Shown here: positions 39,493 through 50,439 of the stretch, one piece after another
Position numbering within the stretch: position 1 is the stretch's first letter
How the letters are laid out: the number at the start of each line of letters is the position of its first letter
Assembly: GCF_002940205.1 (NCBI RefSeq)
Contig: NZ_MDSK01000025.1
Coordinates: 16,505 to 80,504, forward strand
DNA from: Xanthomonas arboricola pv. guizotiae
Lineage (GTDB): Bacteria > Pseudomonadota > Gammaproteobacteria > Xanthomonadales > Xanthomonadaceae
Length of the DNA stretch: 64,000 bases
Reading direction: 5' to 3'
Position numbers and translations under genes: made by a program
Notes under the pieces: generated by a model
Told to the model about the DNA's origin: nothing
The model's input: the letters and a program-made list of their open reading frames with translations, nothing else
Databases searched by the model: none

Positions 39493-40446
39493 ATGACTGC
39501 CAAGCCGCAGACTGCAATTTACCTCAGTCTGGGTGCGCCGCATCTGGAGTATCCGGCAGCGGTTCAAGCGTTGCGCTTACGTGGGGTGCAGGCACGCATG
39601 GTGCACTTGAACGAGATCGACAACGTGGATTTGCGCGGCGTTGATCTCATCAACGTCCGCATGTGTCGCTGGTACCACAAGCACCGCGGATTCCTGAATC
39701 AGATAGAACGCCTGCACCAGCGTGTGCAGGATCTTCCCGAAGGACCGATTCCGTTCGCCAACGACATCGCGCTGATCCGCGATGCGCTCGACAAAGGTCT
39801 GTATCTGCGCAAACTAGGCGACTCAGGGATCGACCTGATCCCCACCTGCTGGGTTGAGCGCGGCGCGCCGCTGCGCATCCAGGAGCTCATGCAAGAAACC
39901 GGCTGGGACGACATCGTCATCAAACCGACCGTTTCCTCCGGTTCGTGGAGAACCATCCGCCTTTCTCGAGGCGGCAGAAGCAGTTCCAAGAGTCACTACG
40001 TGCTTGGAGAAGACACCGAACGCTATACGGCAATCCTGTCCAGGTTATTGAAAACCCACAGCATCTTCGTGCAGCGCTTCGAGCCTTCGATACTCGAGTT
40101 CGGCGAGCTTTCCTTCGTATTTCTTGGCGGGCACTTCAGCCACGCGGTCCGCAAGACCGTCGGCGATCAGGGCGGCTGGTGGGCGCACGAGCGTCTGGGA
40201 GGCCGTAATCAGCCGTGGCGTGCGGGCCGCGAAGAACTGAACTGGGCCCAGCACATCCACGACACCTTGGTACACCGCTACGGCTGGCTGTGGTTCGATC
40301 GCATCGATGCACTTCATGATCGGGACGGCCGACTCCAGTTGCTGGAATGCGAACTGGCTATTCCGCGCTTGCTTCTACCCGAGGGACAGGCGTTCGATCG
40401 CTATGCTCAGGTCATCGCCGACGGCATCCAGCGCACCGCGGCGTAA
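39493..40446 (+). CDS. ATP-grasp ligase (RimK/DcsG-like)
   Basis: A 317-residue soluble protein of the ATP-grasp superfamily, which joins a carboxylate to an amine or thiol through an acyl phosphate. The nucleotide-binding IVIKPTVSSGSWRT is at 141-154. VQRFEPSILEFGELSFVFLG (193-212) carries the hinge and Glu residues. DRIDALHDRDG and LLECELAIPRLLLP (269-296) carry the Mg-binding acidic residues. The pattern is closest to small-molecule ligases such as the D-cycloserine enzyme DcsG. The ATG lies one base after the halogenase-like stop, so the two are almost certainly translated together and may act on one compound. The substrate is unknown. Codon use is less GC-rich than in flanking core genes. 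Confidence 0.75.
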   Translation: MTAKPQTAIYLSLGAPHLEYPAAVQALRLRGVQARMVHLNEIDNVDLRGVDLINVRMCRWYHKHRGFLNQIERLHQRVQDLPEGPIPFANDIALIRDALDKGLYLRKLGDSGIDLIPTCWVERGAPLRIQELMQETGWDDIVIKPTVSSGSWRTIRLSRGGRSSSKSHYVLGEDTERYTAILSRLLKTHSIFVQRFEPSILEFGELSFVFLGGHFSHAVRKTVGDQGGWWAHERLGGRNQPWRAGREELNWAQHIHDTLVHRYGWLWFDRIDALHDRDGRLQLLECELAIPRLLLPEGQAFDRYAQVIADGIQRTAA

Positions 40447-40451
40447 CCAAG

Positions 40452-40586
40452 GTATTCATGCTGGTGGGCTTGGCGATCTACCTTGCGTTCCGTTTTGAGC
40501 GGAAGTTTGCGGCGGTCGCCAGCCTGACCGCGTTGTTCGCTCTATTGGTCATCGTGGCCTTCTTGTCGCTGACCGGTCGCGATTTC
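40452..40586 (+). pseudogene. Inverted, diverged secF fragment
   Basis: The plus strand reads VFMLVGLAIYLAFRFERKFA and continues to SLTGRDF. This matches an internal transmembrane segment of the secF gene on the opposite strand (about 41138-41272). My hand alignment gives 22 mismatches in 135 bases (about 84% identity), so it is not a recent copy. It has no start and no rest of SecF. It sits directly behind the ATP-grasp gene. Confidence 0.85.
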
Positions 40587-40663
40587 TGCACACGCAGCAG
40601 CAACAGGCGTTGGAACAACAACGACAATGGCAGTTGCAGCAGGAGCTGAGCTTGCAGCAAGAG
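40586..40663 (+). pseudogene. Gln-rich coding scrap
   Basis: Directly after the secF fragment, one plus-strand frame reads HTQQQQALEQQRQWQLQQ and then ELSLQQECG. The composition is non-random and looks like a piece of a Gln-rich helical protein. There is no start. The source is unknown. Confidence 0.4.
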
Positions 40664-40705
40664 TGCGGGCGACTGGCCGCACAGGAAAAACCCGTGCGGC
40701 AAACG

Positions 40706-40732
40706 AAAAAACCGCGGAGCGCGCGGTTTTTT
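40706..40732 (-). terminator. Rho-independent terminator of the yajC-secDF unit
   Basis: The symmetric hairpin AAAAAACCGC...GCGGTTTTTT lies 22 bases beyond the secF stop. Read on the minus strand it is a GC stem followed by six T. The flanking A-run makes it potentially bidirectional. Confidence 0.88.
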
Positions 40733-40754
40733 CGTCAGACACCCACTGGCTGCA

Positions 40755-41723
40755 TCAAGGACGGCGCGCCAGCGCCTCCACGTCCTTGGCCTTGGGCAGC
40801 AGATCCTGCTTGGTGACGGCAAACGGCCCGATGCTCAGCATCGGCACTGCCACGATCACCGAGGAGATCACCACGATCACCGCGCCGATCATGTGCGTCT
40901 CGGCCAGGCCTTCCATCGACTCGCCGCCGTAGATGTACAACGCCAGCGCCGACAGGAAGAACATCACCGCGGTGATCACCGTGCGCGACAGCGTCTGGTT
41001 GATCGAACGGTTCAACACTTCCAGCGGCTCCACGCGCAGTGCGCGGAAGTTCTCGCGTACGCGGTCGAACACCACGATGATGTCGTTGATCGCAAAGCCC
41101 ATCACCGACAACAGGCCGGCCAGCACGGTCAGGTCGAACTCGCGGCCGGTCAGCGACACGAAGGCCACGGTGACCAGCAGGTCGAACAAGGCGGTCAGGC
41201 TGGCGACTACCGCGAACTTCCACTCGAAGCGGAAGGCGATGTAGATCAGAAAGCCCACCAGCATGAACACGGTGGCGTACACACCGTTCAAGGCCAGGTC
41301 CTTGCCGACCTGCGGGCCGACGAACTCGCCCGGCTGCACGGTGGCGGGGTTCTGCTCAGTGCTGACCGCCTTGCGCACTTCTTCGGCGACGCTGCTTGCG
41401 GCATCGTCGCGATTGTTGTGCTGCTCGCGTGCCTGCAGGCGGATCATCACTTCGTTGCCGCCGCGCGCGTTCTGCACCTGGGCGTTCTCGAAGCCGGCCC
41501 TGGCCAGCTGCTCGCGCACCTGATCCACGTCCACGGTCTTCTGGAACGAGGTCTGCACCAGCGTGCCGCCGGTGAATTCCAGCGCGTAGTTGAAGCCCTT
41601 GCCGACGATGACGCCGACCGAGGCCACCGCGATCACCAGCATCAGGATCAGCACCGGCTTGCGCAGGCGCATGAAGTCGATCTTGGTGTCGTTGGGAATG
41701 AGATGGAGCGGGAACAATTTCAT
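40755..41723 (-). CDS. secF: SecF, protein translocase accessory subunit
   Basis: A 322-residue inner-membrane protein that works with SecD and YajC at SecYEG, using the proton gradient to help release exported proteins. The first TM (about 18-40, PVLILMLVIAVASVGVIVGK) is followed by a periplasmic loop containing FTGGTLVQTSF. Five further TM helices include ASLTALFDLLVTVAFVSLTG and the conserved GFAINDIIVVFDRVREN. The length is normal. It is the last gene of a minus-strand unit, ending at a terminator. Confidence 0.96.
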   Translation of the reverse strand: MKLFPLHLIPNDTKIDFMRLRKPVLILMLVIAVASVGVIVGKGFNYALEFTGGTLVQTSFQKTVDVDQVREQLARAGFENAQVQNARGGNEVMIRLQAREQHNNRDDAASSVAEEVRKAVSTEQNPATVQPGEFVGPQVGKDLALNGVYATVFMLVGFLIYIAFRFEWKFAVVASLTALFDLLVTVAFVSLTGREFDLTVLAGLLSVMGFAINDIIVVFDRVRENFRALRVEPLEVLNRSINQTLSRTVITAVMFFLSALALYIYGGESMEGLAETHMIGAVIVVISSVIVAVPMLSIGPFAVTKQDLLPKAKDVEALARRP

Positions 41724-41744
41724 GGAAAAGATCTTCCGTTTAGA

Positions 41745-41771
41745 CGTTGCGCACCGTCAGGATGCGCAACG
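41745..41771. promoter_or_regulatory. Hairpin between secD and secF
   Basis: A perfect 9-bp inverted repeat CGTTGCGCA / TGCGCAACG with a 9-base loop lies in the 112-base secD-secF gap. It has no T-run. It may set the secD:secF mRNA ratio by processing or pausing. Confidence 0.5.
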
Positions 41772-41835
41772 CTTGCGAAGGGATTCATCCCCTACCCCAG
41801 CAGCGCGCTGCAAGGGGCAAGGCCGGACTCGCATC

Positions 41836-43680
41836 TCAGATGGCGACGGTCTTCAGCTTCTTGCGGCGGCCGTAGATCAGCACCGCCAGCGCACGCGACA
41901 CGGTGATCGCGGTGAACATCGAGGCGAAGATACCGATCATCATGGTCAGCGCGAAGCCCTTCAGCGGGCCGGTGCCGAACGCGTACAAGGCCACCGCCAC
42001 GATCAGACCGGTGAGGTTGGCGTCCAGGATGGTGCCGCCGGCCTTTTCATAACCGGCGGCAATCGCCGATTTGGCCGGCACGCCCAGGCGCAGCTCTTCG
42101 CGGATACGCTCGTTGATCAGCACGTTGGCGTCCACCGACAGGCCCACCGACAAGGCCAGACCGGCAAACCCCGGCAGCGTCATGGTGGCGCCGAACAGGG
42201 ACATCACCGCCACCACGATCAGCAGGTTGAACAGCAGCGCCACCGAGGTGATCGCGCCGAACACGCGGTAGTAGACGGTGAAGAACACCAGCGTGAACAG
42301 GAACGAGTAGATCACCGCGGTGACGCCGCGCTCCACGTTCTCCGCACCCAGGCTCGGGCCGATCACGTATTCCTCGACGAAATCCATCGGTGCGGCCAGC
42401 GAACCGGATTTCAGCAGCTTGGCCAGGTTCTCGGCCTCGGTCTTCTCCAGGCCGGTGGTCTGGAAGTTCTTGCCGAACACGCCGGCGATGCGGGTCGGCG
42501 ACAGTGCCTCTTCCTTGACCCGCACGCTGCGCACTTCCTTGCCGTCGACCATCGTCACGGTGGGAATGCGCTCGATGTAGACCACCGACATCAGCTTGCC
42601 GACATTGGCGCTGGTGTAGTCGAGCATGCGCTGGCCGGCGACGTTGTTGAGCGTCACCGCCACCGCCGGCATGCCGTTCTGGTCGGTGCTGACGCTGGCG
42701 CTGACCATCTGGTCGCCGGTCACCAGCGCGCGCTTGTTGAGCAGCACCGGCGCGCCGGTATCGCGCACGCGGTAGACCTTGGCTTCGGGCGGGATGCTGC
42801 CGCTGCGCACGGCGTCTTCGGCATTGCCTTCGACCACCGCGCGGAACTCCAGCGAGGCGGTGGCGCCGATCAGGCGCTTGGCCTCGGCGGTGTCCTGCAG
42901 GCCGGGCAGCTCGACCACGATGCGGTCCTCGCCCTGGCGCTGGATGGTCGGTTCGGACACGCCCAGCGCGTTGACGCGGTTGCGCAAGGTGGTGAGGTTC
43001 TGCTCGATCGCGCCGCTGGCGATCTGCTTGAGTTCGGCCTCCGGCACCTTGACCGAGATGGTCTGGCCGCTGACGTCGTAGGTCAGGGTCGGCTGCGACT
43101 TGGCCAGCGCGGTGCGCGCGGCGTCGACGCTGGCGCCTTCGCTCAGGCTGACCTGGATGCTGTTGTCGCCGCGGCGCTCGACCGAGCGATAGGCGATACG
43201 GCCATCGCGCAGCGTGGTGCGGATGTCTTCGGCAAAGCCGTCCAGGCGCTTTTCCAGCGCGGCCTTCTGGTCCACCTGCATGGCGAAGTGCACGCCGCCG
43301 ACCAGGTCCAGGCCCAGCACCATCGGCCGGCCGCCCAGCTTGGCCAGCCAGTCCGGCACGGTCGAGGCCAGATTCAGCGCCACCGTGTAGTTTTCGCCCA
43401 GTTGCTGGCGCAGCACGTCGTTGGCGCGGGTCTGTGCCTGCAGGTTGGGCAGGCGCACCATCAGGCTGTCGCCTTCGCGGGTGACCGCCTTCGGCGTGAT
43501 GCCGGCGGCCTTGAGGTCGGCGTCGATGCGGCTGCGCAAGGCGTCGTCCAGCTGGGCACCGCGGCTGGCGGTGATCTGCACGGACGGGTCCTTCTGGTAG
43601 ATGTTGGGCAACGCGTACAACGCGCTGACCGCCAGCACCAGCAGGATCAGGAAATACTTCCAGCGAGGAAATTCGAGCAT
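41836..43680 (-). CDS. secD: SecD, protein translocase accessory subunit
   Basis: A 614-residue inner-membrane partner of SecF. It has an N-terminal TM (about 6-26) and a large periplasmic region with the P1 head (about 100-380, including LGLDLVGGVHFAMQVD). The C-terminal six-helix block carries GFAGLALSVGLSVDANVLIN and AIAAGYEKAGGTILDANLT, both SecD signatures. The ATG at 43680 (MLEFPRWKY) is preferred to a start eight codons upstream by alignment with family N-termini. It lies 186 bases after yajC. Confidence 0.96.
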   Translation of the reverse strand: MLEFPRWKYFLILLVLAVSALYALPNIYQKDPSVQITASRGAQLDDALRSRIDADLKAAGITPKAVTREGDSLMVRLPNLQAQTRANDVLRQQLGENYTVALNLASTVPDWLAKLGGRPMVLGLDLVGGVHFAMQVDQKAALEKRLDGFAEDIRTTLRDGRIAYRSVERRGDNSIQVSLSEGASVDAARTALAKSQPTLTYDVSGQTISVKVPEAELKQIASGAIEQNLTTLRNRVNALGVSEPTIQRQGEDRIVVELPGLQDTAEAKRLIGATASLEFRAVVEGNAEDAVRSGSIPPEAKVYRVRDTGAPVLLNKRALVTGDQMVSASVSTDQNGMPAVAVTLNNVAGQRMLDYTSANVGKLMSVVYIERIPTVTMVDGKEVRSVRVKEEALSPTRIAGVFGKNFQTTGLEKTEAENLAKLLKSGSLAAPMDFVEEYVIGPSLGAENVERGVTAVIYSFLFTLVFFTVYYRVFGAITSVALLFNLLIVVAVMSLFGATMTLPGFAGLALSVGLSVDANVLINERIREELRLGVPAKSAIAAGYEKAGGTILDANLTGLIVAVALYAFGTGPLKGFALTMMIGIFASMFTAITVSRALAVLIYGRRKKLKTVAI

Positions 43681-43866
43681 TGCGACAGTCCCGCGCGACA
43701 CCATCCCGGCGCCGCGCCTAGCAGTGAGAACGACTTCAGGCGGCCAACACAGCGTCGCCAGCGGTCGTCAGGTGGATGCGGCGGTGCCGCGCAGCGGCGC
43801 GCCCAGCGCCGGTTCGCGGCACCGACTGCGCCCACCCGACAGTGAGCGCAGCGGGTCGGTTGCCGC

Positions 43867-44220
43867 TTAGTTGGCAGACTTCAGCGTGCCCTTGGGCAGC
43901 ACGTGGCCCACGGCACTCTTCTGCACGCGGATGCGCACGTTGTCGGCCACTTCCACGGTGATGAAGTTGTCGCCGATGTCGGTGATCACGCCCGCCACGC
44001 CGCCGGAGGTGATGACTTCGTCGCCGCGCGCCAGCTTGTCCAGCAGCGACTTGTGCTCCTTCTGGCGCTTCATCTGCGGGCGGATCATCAGGAAGTACAT
44101 GACCGCGATCAGGATGATCGGCAGCGCGAAGGTGGACAGGCCGCCCATCGGGCCGGGCGCCGGCGCGCCGCCAGTGGCCTGCGCCTGGGCGACGGGGATC
44201 AGGAAATCGAGCAGATTCAT
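43867..44220 (-). CDS. yajC: YajC, preprotein translocase subunit
   Basis: A 117-residue single-span inner-membrane protein associated with SecDF. A short N-terminus is followed by a TM at about 30-50 (FALPIILIAVMYFLMIRPQ). The typical cytoplasmic domain follows, with RGDEVITSGGVAGVITDIGD. It lies between tgt and secD in the arrangement found widely in proteobacteria. Confidence 0.95.
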   Translation of the reverse strand: MNLLDFLIPVAQAQATGGAPAPGPMGGLSTFALPIILIAVMYFLMIRPQMKRQKEHKSLLDKLARGDEVITSGGVAGVITDIGDNFITVEVADNVRIRVQKSAVGHVLPKGTLKSAN

Positions 44221-44351
44221 TCAGTGCATCCTAGTTTGGGTGCCAGCGCGCCAACCGGCCGCTCGCTATTCAGGTACCGCCGGAGCGGAACAGCCGGGAA
44301 TTATGCCATGCAGGCTCCAAACCGTCCGCGCAAGGGCGCGAACGGCCGGTC

Positions 44352-46657
<2,306 letters not shown>

Positions 46658-46700
46658 GGCCGCAGGATCGTTGGCGGAGTAGCCGCATATTGTAACTGCG

Positions 46701-46818
46701 GCGGGGAATTGAGAATCGGGAATGGGTAATCGCAACGGCACCAGCGCTTCATCGGCGCAGATTCCGCCCCCGATTCGCTGCTCTTGCGATTCCCTATTCC
46801 CGATTCTCCATTCACCGC
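46701..46818. repeat. GATTCCC-type hairpin repeat between lrp-type gene and queA
   Basis: The arms GCGGGGAATTGAGAATCGGG (from 46701) and the matching CGATTCCCTATTCCCGATTC (from 46787) are 33 bases each around a 52-base loop. The right arm covers the stop and last codons of the Lrp-family gene. This is the same repeat class as at 45501-45625, so queA is bracketed by two copies. Confidence 0.85.
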
Positions 46819-47243
46819 TCGAATTTCGTCGACAAAATGATCGACGTCGTCGTGCGCTCCACGCCGTCGATCGCGCCGATGGCGTCGGTGAGCACGTCCA
46901 TCTCGTTGACGCCGCCGACCACGCCCAGGGCGATCAGGTCGTAGGCGCCGCTGACCGAGTGCAGCAGGCGCACCTGGGGGATGTCGCGCAGCGCCTTGAC
47001 CACGGCCGGCATCTTCTTGGGCAGCACGGTGATCAGGATATGCGCGCGGATGCGGCCCTGTTCGTAGGCGTCATGGGTGCGCACGGTATAGCCGCTGATC
47101 ACGCCGTCGCGTTCGAGTTTTTCGATCCGGCTCTGCACGGTGGTGCGCGACAGCCCGAGCCGGCGCGCAATCTGCGCGGTGGAGGCGCGCGCGTCCTCGC
47201 GCAGCAGCGACAGCAGGCGTTCGTCGGAGGGAGTGATTTTCAC
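46812..47243 (-). CDS. Lrp/AsnC family transcriptional regulator
   Basis: A 143-residue regulator. The N-terminal helix-turn-helix (residues about 5-55) includes [20 protein letters not shown]. The C-terminal RAM effector domain carries [20 protein letters not shown] and [13 protein letters not shown]. Such proteins sense amino acids. It is divergent from a class III aminotransferase, and a 17-bp palindrome lies between them, so it probably controls that gene and itself. Its last codons overlap the arm of a hairpin repeat. Confidence 0.92.
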   Translation of the reverse strand: MKITPSDERLLSLLREDARASTAQIARRLGLSRTTVQSRIEKLERDGVISGYTVRTHDAYEQGRIRAHILITVLPKKMPAVVKALRDIPQVRLLHSVSGAYDLIALGVVGGVNEMDVLTDAIGAIDGVERTTTSIILSTKFER

Positions 47244-47257
47244 TTTTGCCCAATTGG

Positions 47258-47274
47258 TTCGTCGATTCGACGAA
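47258..47274. promoter_or_regulatory. Candidate operator of the Lrp-type regulator
   Basis: TTCGTCGATTCGACGAA is a perfect palindrome around a central T. It lies 15 bases upstream of the regulator start, in the divergent promoter region. A GATAAT at 47326-47331 with CTGCCA 18 bases upstream could be the aminotransferase promoter. Confidence 0.6.
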
Positions 47275-47364
47275 AATACCCGACTTCCTGCCCGAATTCA
47301 CGCTGCCAAACGCCGATCTTCTGCTGATAATAGGGAGGGAACGCCACCTTGCAGGAGATGCGCC

Positions 47365-48861
47365 ATGTCCGTCCTCGCCCCGCTCGCCCCGCTGCGTGCC
47401 CACGCCGGCCGCCGCCTGACCGATGGCCTGGACGACGCGACCATCGCGCGCCTGGCCGCCAACCACCCGGATCTTGCACGCGCCATCGACGCGGCGGCTG
47501 CCGAGTACGCGCAGGTGCGCGCGGAGGCCGCCGACCTGCTGGACCTGGACGAAGACGCCCAGATCGGCGCGGTGCAGGACGGCTTCATCAACTTCTATGC
47601 CGACGATGCAGTGACCCCCTACGTGGCGCTCGCCGCGCGCGGGCCATGGGTGGTCACGCTCAAGGGCGCGGTGCTGTACGACGCCGGCGGCTACGGCATG
47701 CTCGGCTTCGGCCACACCCCGGCGCCGGTGCTCGAGGCGATGGCGCGGCCGCAGGTGATGGCCAACGTGATGACGCCCAGCCTGGCGCAGCGCCGGCTCG
47801 ACCGCGCGCTGCGCGCCGAGATCGGCCATACCCGCGGCGGCTGTCCGTTCGCACGCTTCATGTGCCTCAACTCCGGTTCCGAAGCGGTCGGCCTAGCCGC
47901 GCGCATCGTCGACACCAACGCCAAGCTGCACACCGATCCCGGCGCGCGGCATGCCGGTGCCAGCATCAAGCGCGTGGTGGTCAAGGGCAGCTTCCATGGC
48001 CGTACCGACCGCCCCGGCCTGTATTCCGATTCCAGCCGCAAGACCTACACCAAATACCTGGCCAGCTACCGCGACGAAGACTCGGTGATCGCGATCGCGC
48101 CGTACGACGTGGCGGCGCTGCAGCGCGCCTTCGACGAGGCCGCGCGCAACCACTGGTTCATCGAGGCGGTGTTCCTGGAGCCGGTGATGGGCGAAGGCGA
48201 CCCTGGCCGCGCATTGCCGGCCGCGTTCTACGCCGCGGCGCGCGAACTGACCCGCCTGCATGGCAGCCTGCTGCTGGTGGATTCGATCCAGGCCGGCCTG
48301 CGCGCGCACGGCGTGCTGTCGGTGGTGGACTACCCCGGCTTCGAGCAGCTCGACCCGCCGGACCTGGAGACCTATTCCAAGGCGCTCAACGCCGCGCAGT
48401 ACCCGCTGTCGGTGCTGGCGGTGACCGAGCACGCCGCGCAGGTGTACCGCAAGGGCACCTACGGCAACACCATGACCACCAATCCGCGTGCGCTGGATGT
48501 CGCCTGCGCCACGCTGGCGTTGTTCACCCCGCAGGTGCGCGAAAAGATCCGCACCCGCGGCGCGCAGGCGATCGCCAAGCTGCAGGCACTGCAGTCCGAG
48601 CTGGGCGGTTTGATCACCAAGGTGCAGGGCACCGGCTTGCTGTTCTCTTGCGAACTGGCACCGCAATTCAAGTGCTATGGCGCCGGTTCCACCGAAGAGT
48701 GGCTGCGCCATCGCGGCGTCAACGTCATCCATGGCGGCGAGAATTCGCTGCGCTTCACCCCGCACTTTGCGATGGACGAAGACGAGCTCGATTTGCTGGT
48801 CGGATCGATCGCGCGTGCGCTGAAGGAAGGTCCGCACCAGGCCCAGGCCGAGGCGGCCTGA
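47365..48861 (+). CDS. Class III PLP-dependent aminotransferase
   Basis: A 498-residue cytoplasmic enzyme of the class III transaminase family. It has a ~100-residue N-terminal extension before the cofactor domain. FMCLNSGSEAVGLAARIVD binds the PLP phosphate, LLLVDSIQAGLRAHG occupies the place of the usual DEVQTG motif (an Asp-Ser-Ile-Gln variant), and the probable Schiff-base lysine is K339 in TYSKALNAAQYPLS. Because the catalytic-face motifs deviate, the substrate may be unusual. The ATG at 47365 follows CAGGAGATGCGCC. It is divergent from an Lrp-type regulator, which suggests an amino-acid substrate. Confidence 0.85.
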   Translation: MSVLAPLAPLRAHAGRRLTDGLDDATIARLAANHPDLARAIDAAAAEYAQVRAEAADLLDLDEDAQIGAVQDGFINFYADDAVTPYVALAARGPWVVTLKGAVLYDAGGYGMLGFGHTPAPVLEAMARPQVMANVMTPSLAQRRLDRALRAEIGHTRGGCPFARFMCLNSGSEAVGLAARIVDTNAKLHTDPGARHAGASIKRVVVKGSFHGRTDRPGLYSDSSRKTYTKYLASYRDEDSVIAIAPYDVAALQRAFDEAARNHWFIEAVFLEPVMGEGDPGRALPAAFYAAARELTRLHGSLLLVDSIQAGLRAHGVLSVVDYPGFEQLDPPDLETYSKALNAAQYPLSVLAVTEHAAQVYRKGTYGNTMTTNPRALDVACATLALFTPQVREKIRTRGAQAIAKLQALQSELGGLITKVQGTGLLFSCELAPQFKCYGAGSTEEWLRHRGVNVIHGGENSLRFTPHFAMDEDELDLLVGSIARALKEGPHQAQAEAA

Positions 48862-49059
48862 GAGCCAGCAACAGGACGTGGCGAGCTGTTCCCAGGTGGG
48901 AAGCCGGACGGCACGCCGCAGCGTCGGTATTCGAGCGGTACACGCCGATTCCGAACACCGGCTGCGCCCGCCGGTCGGTGAGCGCGGCGATGATGTGAGC
49001 CGCTTGACGTCGAGGCAACGCAGGCAGGACTGGCGAGCCACGCGGTGGTCATGCTCGCC

Positions 49060-50439
49060 TCACTCCCAGCACCGGTCTGCGCGTCCCTTCAGGGTTGCGC
49101 TGCGTGGGCAATCGCGTGGTGCGATGCGTCCGGCTTCCTGCTCCACCAGCCGCTTGCCGCCATCGCTGCCGCGCTCCAGCTCGAACGCATCGTAGAGACG
49201 CCCGGTGGCGGTGCGCGACTCGTAACGCAACTTCCGGTTGTCGATGCGAAGCACCTGATAGAGCTGGGTGTCTTCGCCGACCGGACGCATGGTCCTGCGC
49301 GCGAGGTCCGAGAGCCGGTACTGCTTGGGCCCGGCCACCGAGACCACGAATACCGGCGTCGCCTGCCCTGCTTCATCGCCGCGCCGGCCGTAGGTATGGT
49401 CGTGGCCCTGCAGCACCAGATCGACCTTGTGGCGGCGGATCACCGGCAGCACCTGTTCGACCAGCTTTTCGTTTTCGCGATCGGCGCGCGGGGAAAAGAA
49501 CGGCTGGTGGATCAGCACGATCGACCACGGATGCGGGTTGTCGGTCAGCACCGTGTCCAGCCACTGCGCCTGCGCCGGGCCGGTGCCCAGATCCAGTGCC
49601 GAGGTGCCGTCGAGCACGGCGATGCGCACGCCCTGATAGTCGAACCAGTAGCTGGTGCGCGCCGTGGCCGACGGCCCGTTGCGCGGCAGGGCGAAGGTCA
49701 CCGGCCAGTGGTTGCCGAGCGTGCGCGTGGCCTGCGGGGTGTCCTCGCCCTGTTCGTGATATTCGTGATTGCCCGGCGCCGGCGCCACTGCGGTGCCTTC
49801 CAGCAACCAGCGCCCGGCTTCGAACCACTCGGCCCACTCGTTGTCGTCCTGGCCGTCCTTGCCGCTGACCAGGTCGCCGGCGAACAGGGCCAGCCGCGCG
49901 TCCGGTGCCGAGCGCCAGGCCTGGCGGATCACCCGCGAGACCAGGCTGAGGTTCTTGTTCTGGGTGTCGCCGAAGTACAGCAGCGTCAGCGGCGTGTCCG
50001 GGCTGGCGGCGGTGCGGAAATGATTCCACGCGCCCCAGGTGCGGTTGCCCTGCACGCGGTAGGCGTACAGCGTGTCCGGTGTCAGCCCGTCGATATCGGC
50101 GCGGTGGTGGTGCGAGCTGCCGTTCTCGCTGGCCAGCGTGGCGGTGCGGGCGCGGATGCGGCGCGGCGTACCCAGGTCGGGCGAGTCGCCGGCAACCACC
50201 AGTTCCAGCCAGGGTTGGTCGACGCTGGCATCGGTACGCCAGGCCACTGCAAAACCGGTCGCCGCCGCCTGCGCGGGCGTGGCGACGATGCGGTCCGGGA
50301 AGCCATCGGCAACATAGTGGGTGGAGCCCGCCGGCACCTGGGTGTTGGGTTCGGCGGCACGCTCGGCGGCGAACGATCGAGCGCTGCTCATCGCGATGAG
50401 CGAGAGCAGCGCGTATCCCCATGCATGCCCGGCGCTCAT
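49060..50439 (-). CDS. Secreted metallophosphoesterase (purple acid phosphatase-like)
   Basis: A 459-residue exported phosphatase. An N-terminal signal (about 1-24, ending ARSFA-AE) is followed by a fibronectin-like domain (about 50-140). The calcineurin-like catalytic domain has all metal-binding motifs: YFGDTQ, FAGDLVSG, PGNHEYHE, LIHQPFF and GHDHTYGRR. Such enzymes hydrolyse phosphate monoesters in the periplasm. The start overlaps the phytase stop as ATGA. The frame is open far upstream but only as antisense-like sequence. It is the third gene of the phytate/phosphate operon. Confidence 0.88.
   Translation of the reverse strand: MSAGHAWGYALLSLIAMSSARSFAAERAAEPNTQVPAGSTHYVADGFPDRIVATPAQAAATGFAVAWRTDASVDQPWLELVVAGDSPDLGTPRRIRARTATLASENGSSHHHRADIDGLTPDTLYAYRVQGNRTWGAWNHFRTAASPDTPLTLLYFGDTQNKNLSLVSRVIRQAWRSAPDARLALFAGDLVSGKDGQDDNEWAEWFEAGRWLLEGTAVAPAPGNHEYHEQGEDTPQATRTLGNHWPVTFALPRNGPSATARTSYWFDYQGVRIAVLDGTSALDLGTGPAQAQWLDTVLTDNPHPWSIVLIHQPFFSPRADRENEKLVEQVLPVIRRHKVDLVLQGHDHTYGRRGDEAGQATPVFVVSVAGPKQYRLSDLARRTMRPVGEDTQLYQVLRIDNRKLRYESRTATGRLYDAFELERGSDGGKRLVEQEAGRIAPRDCPRSATLKGRADRCWE

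Noticed and set aside
46658..46741. Longer QueA starting at GTG 46741
   Set aside because: The extra N-terminal residues are encoded by a hairpin repeat arm; family alignment starts at the TTG at 46657.
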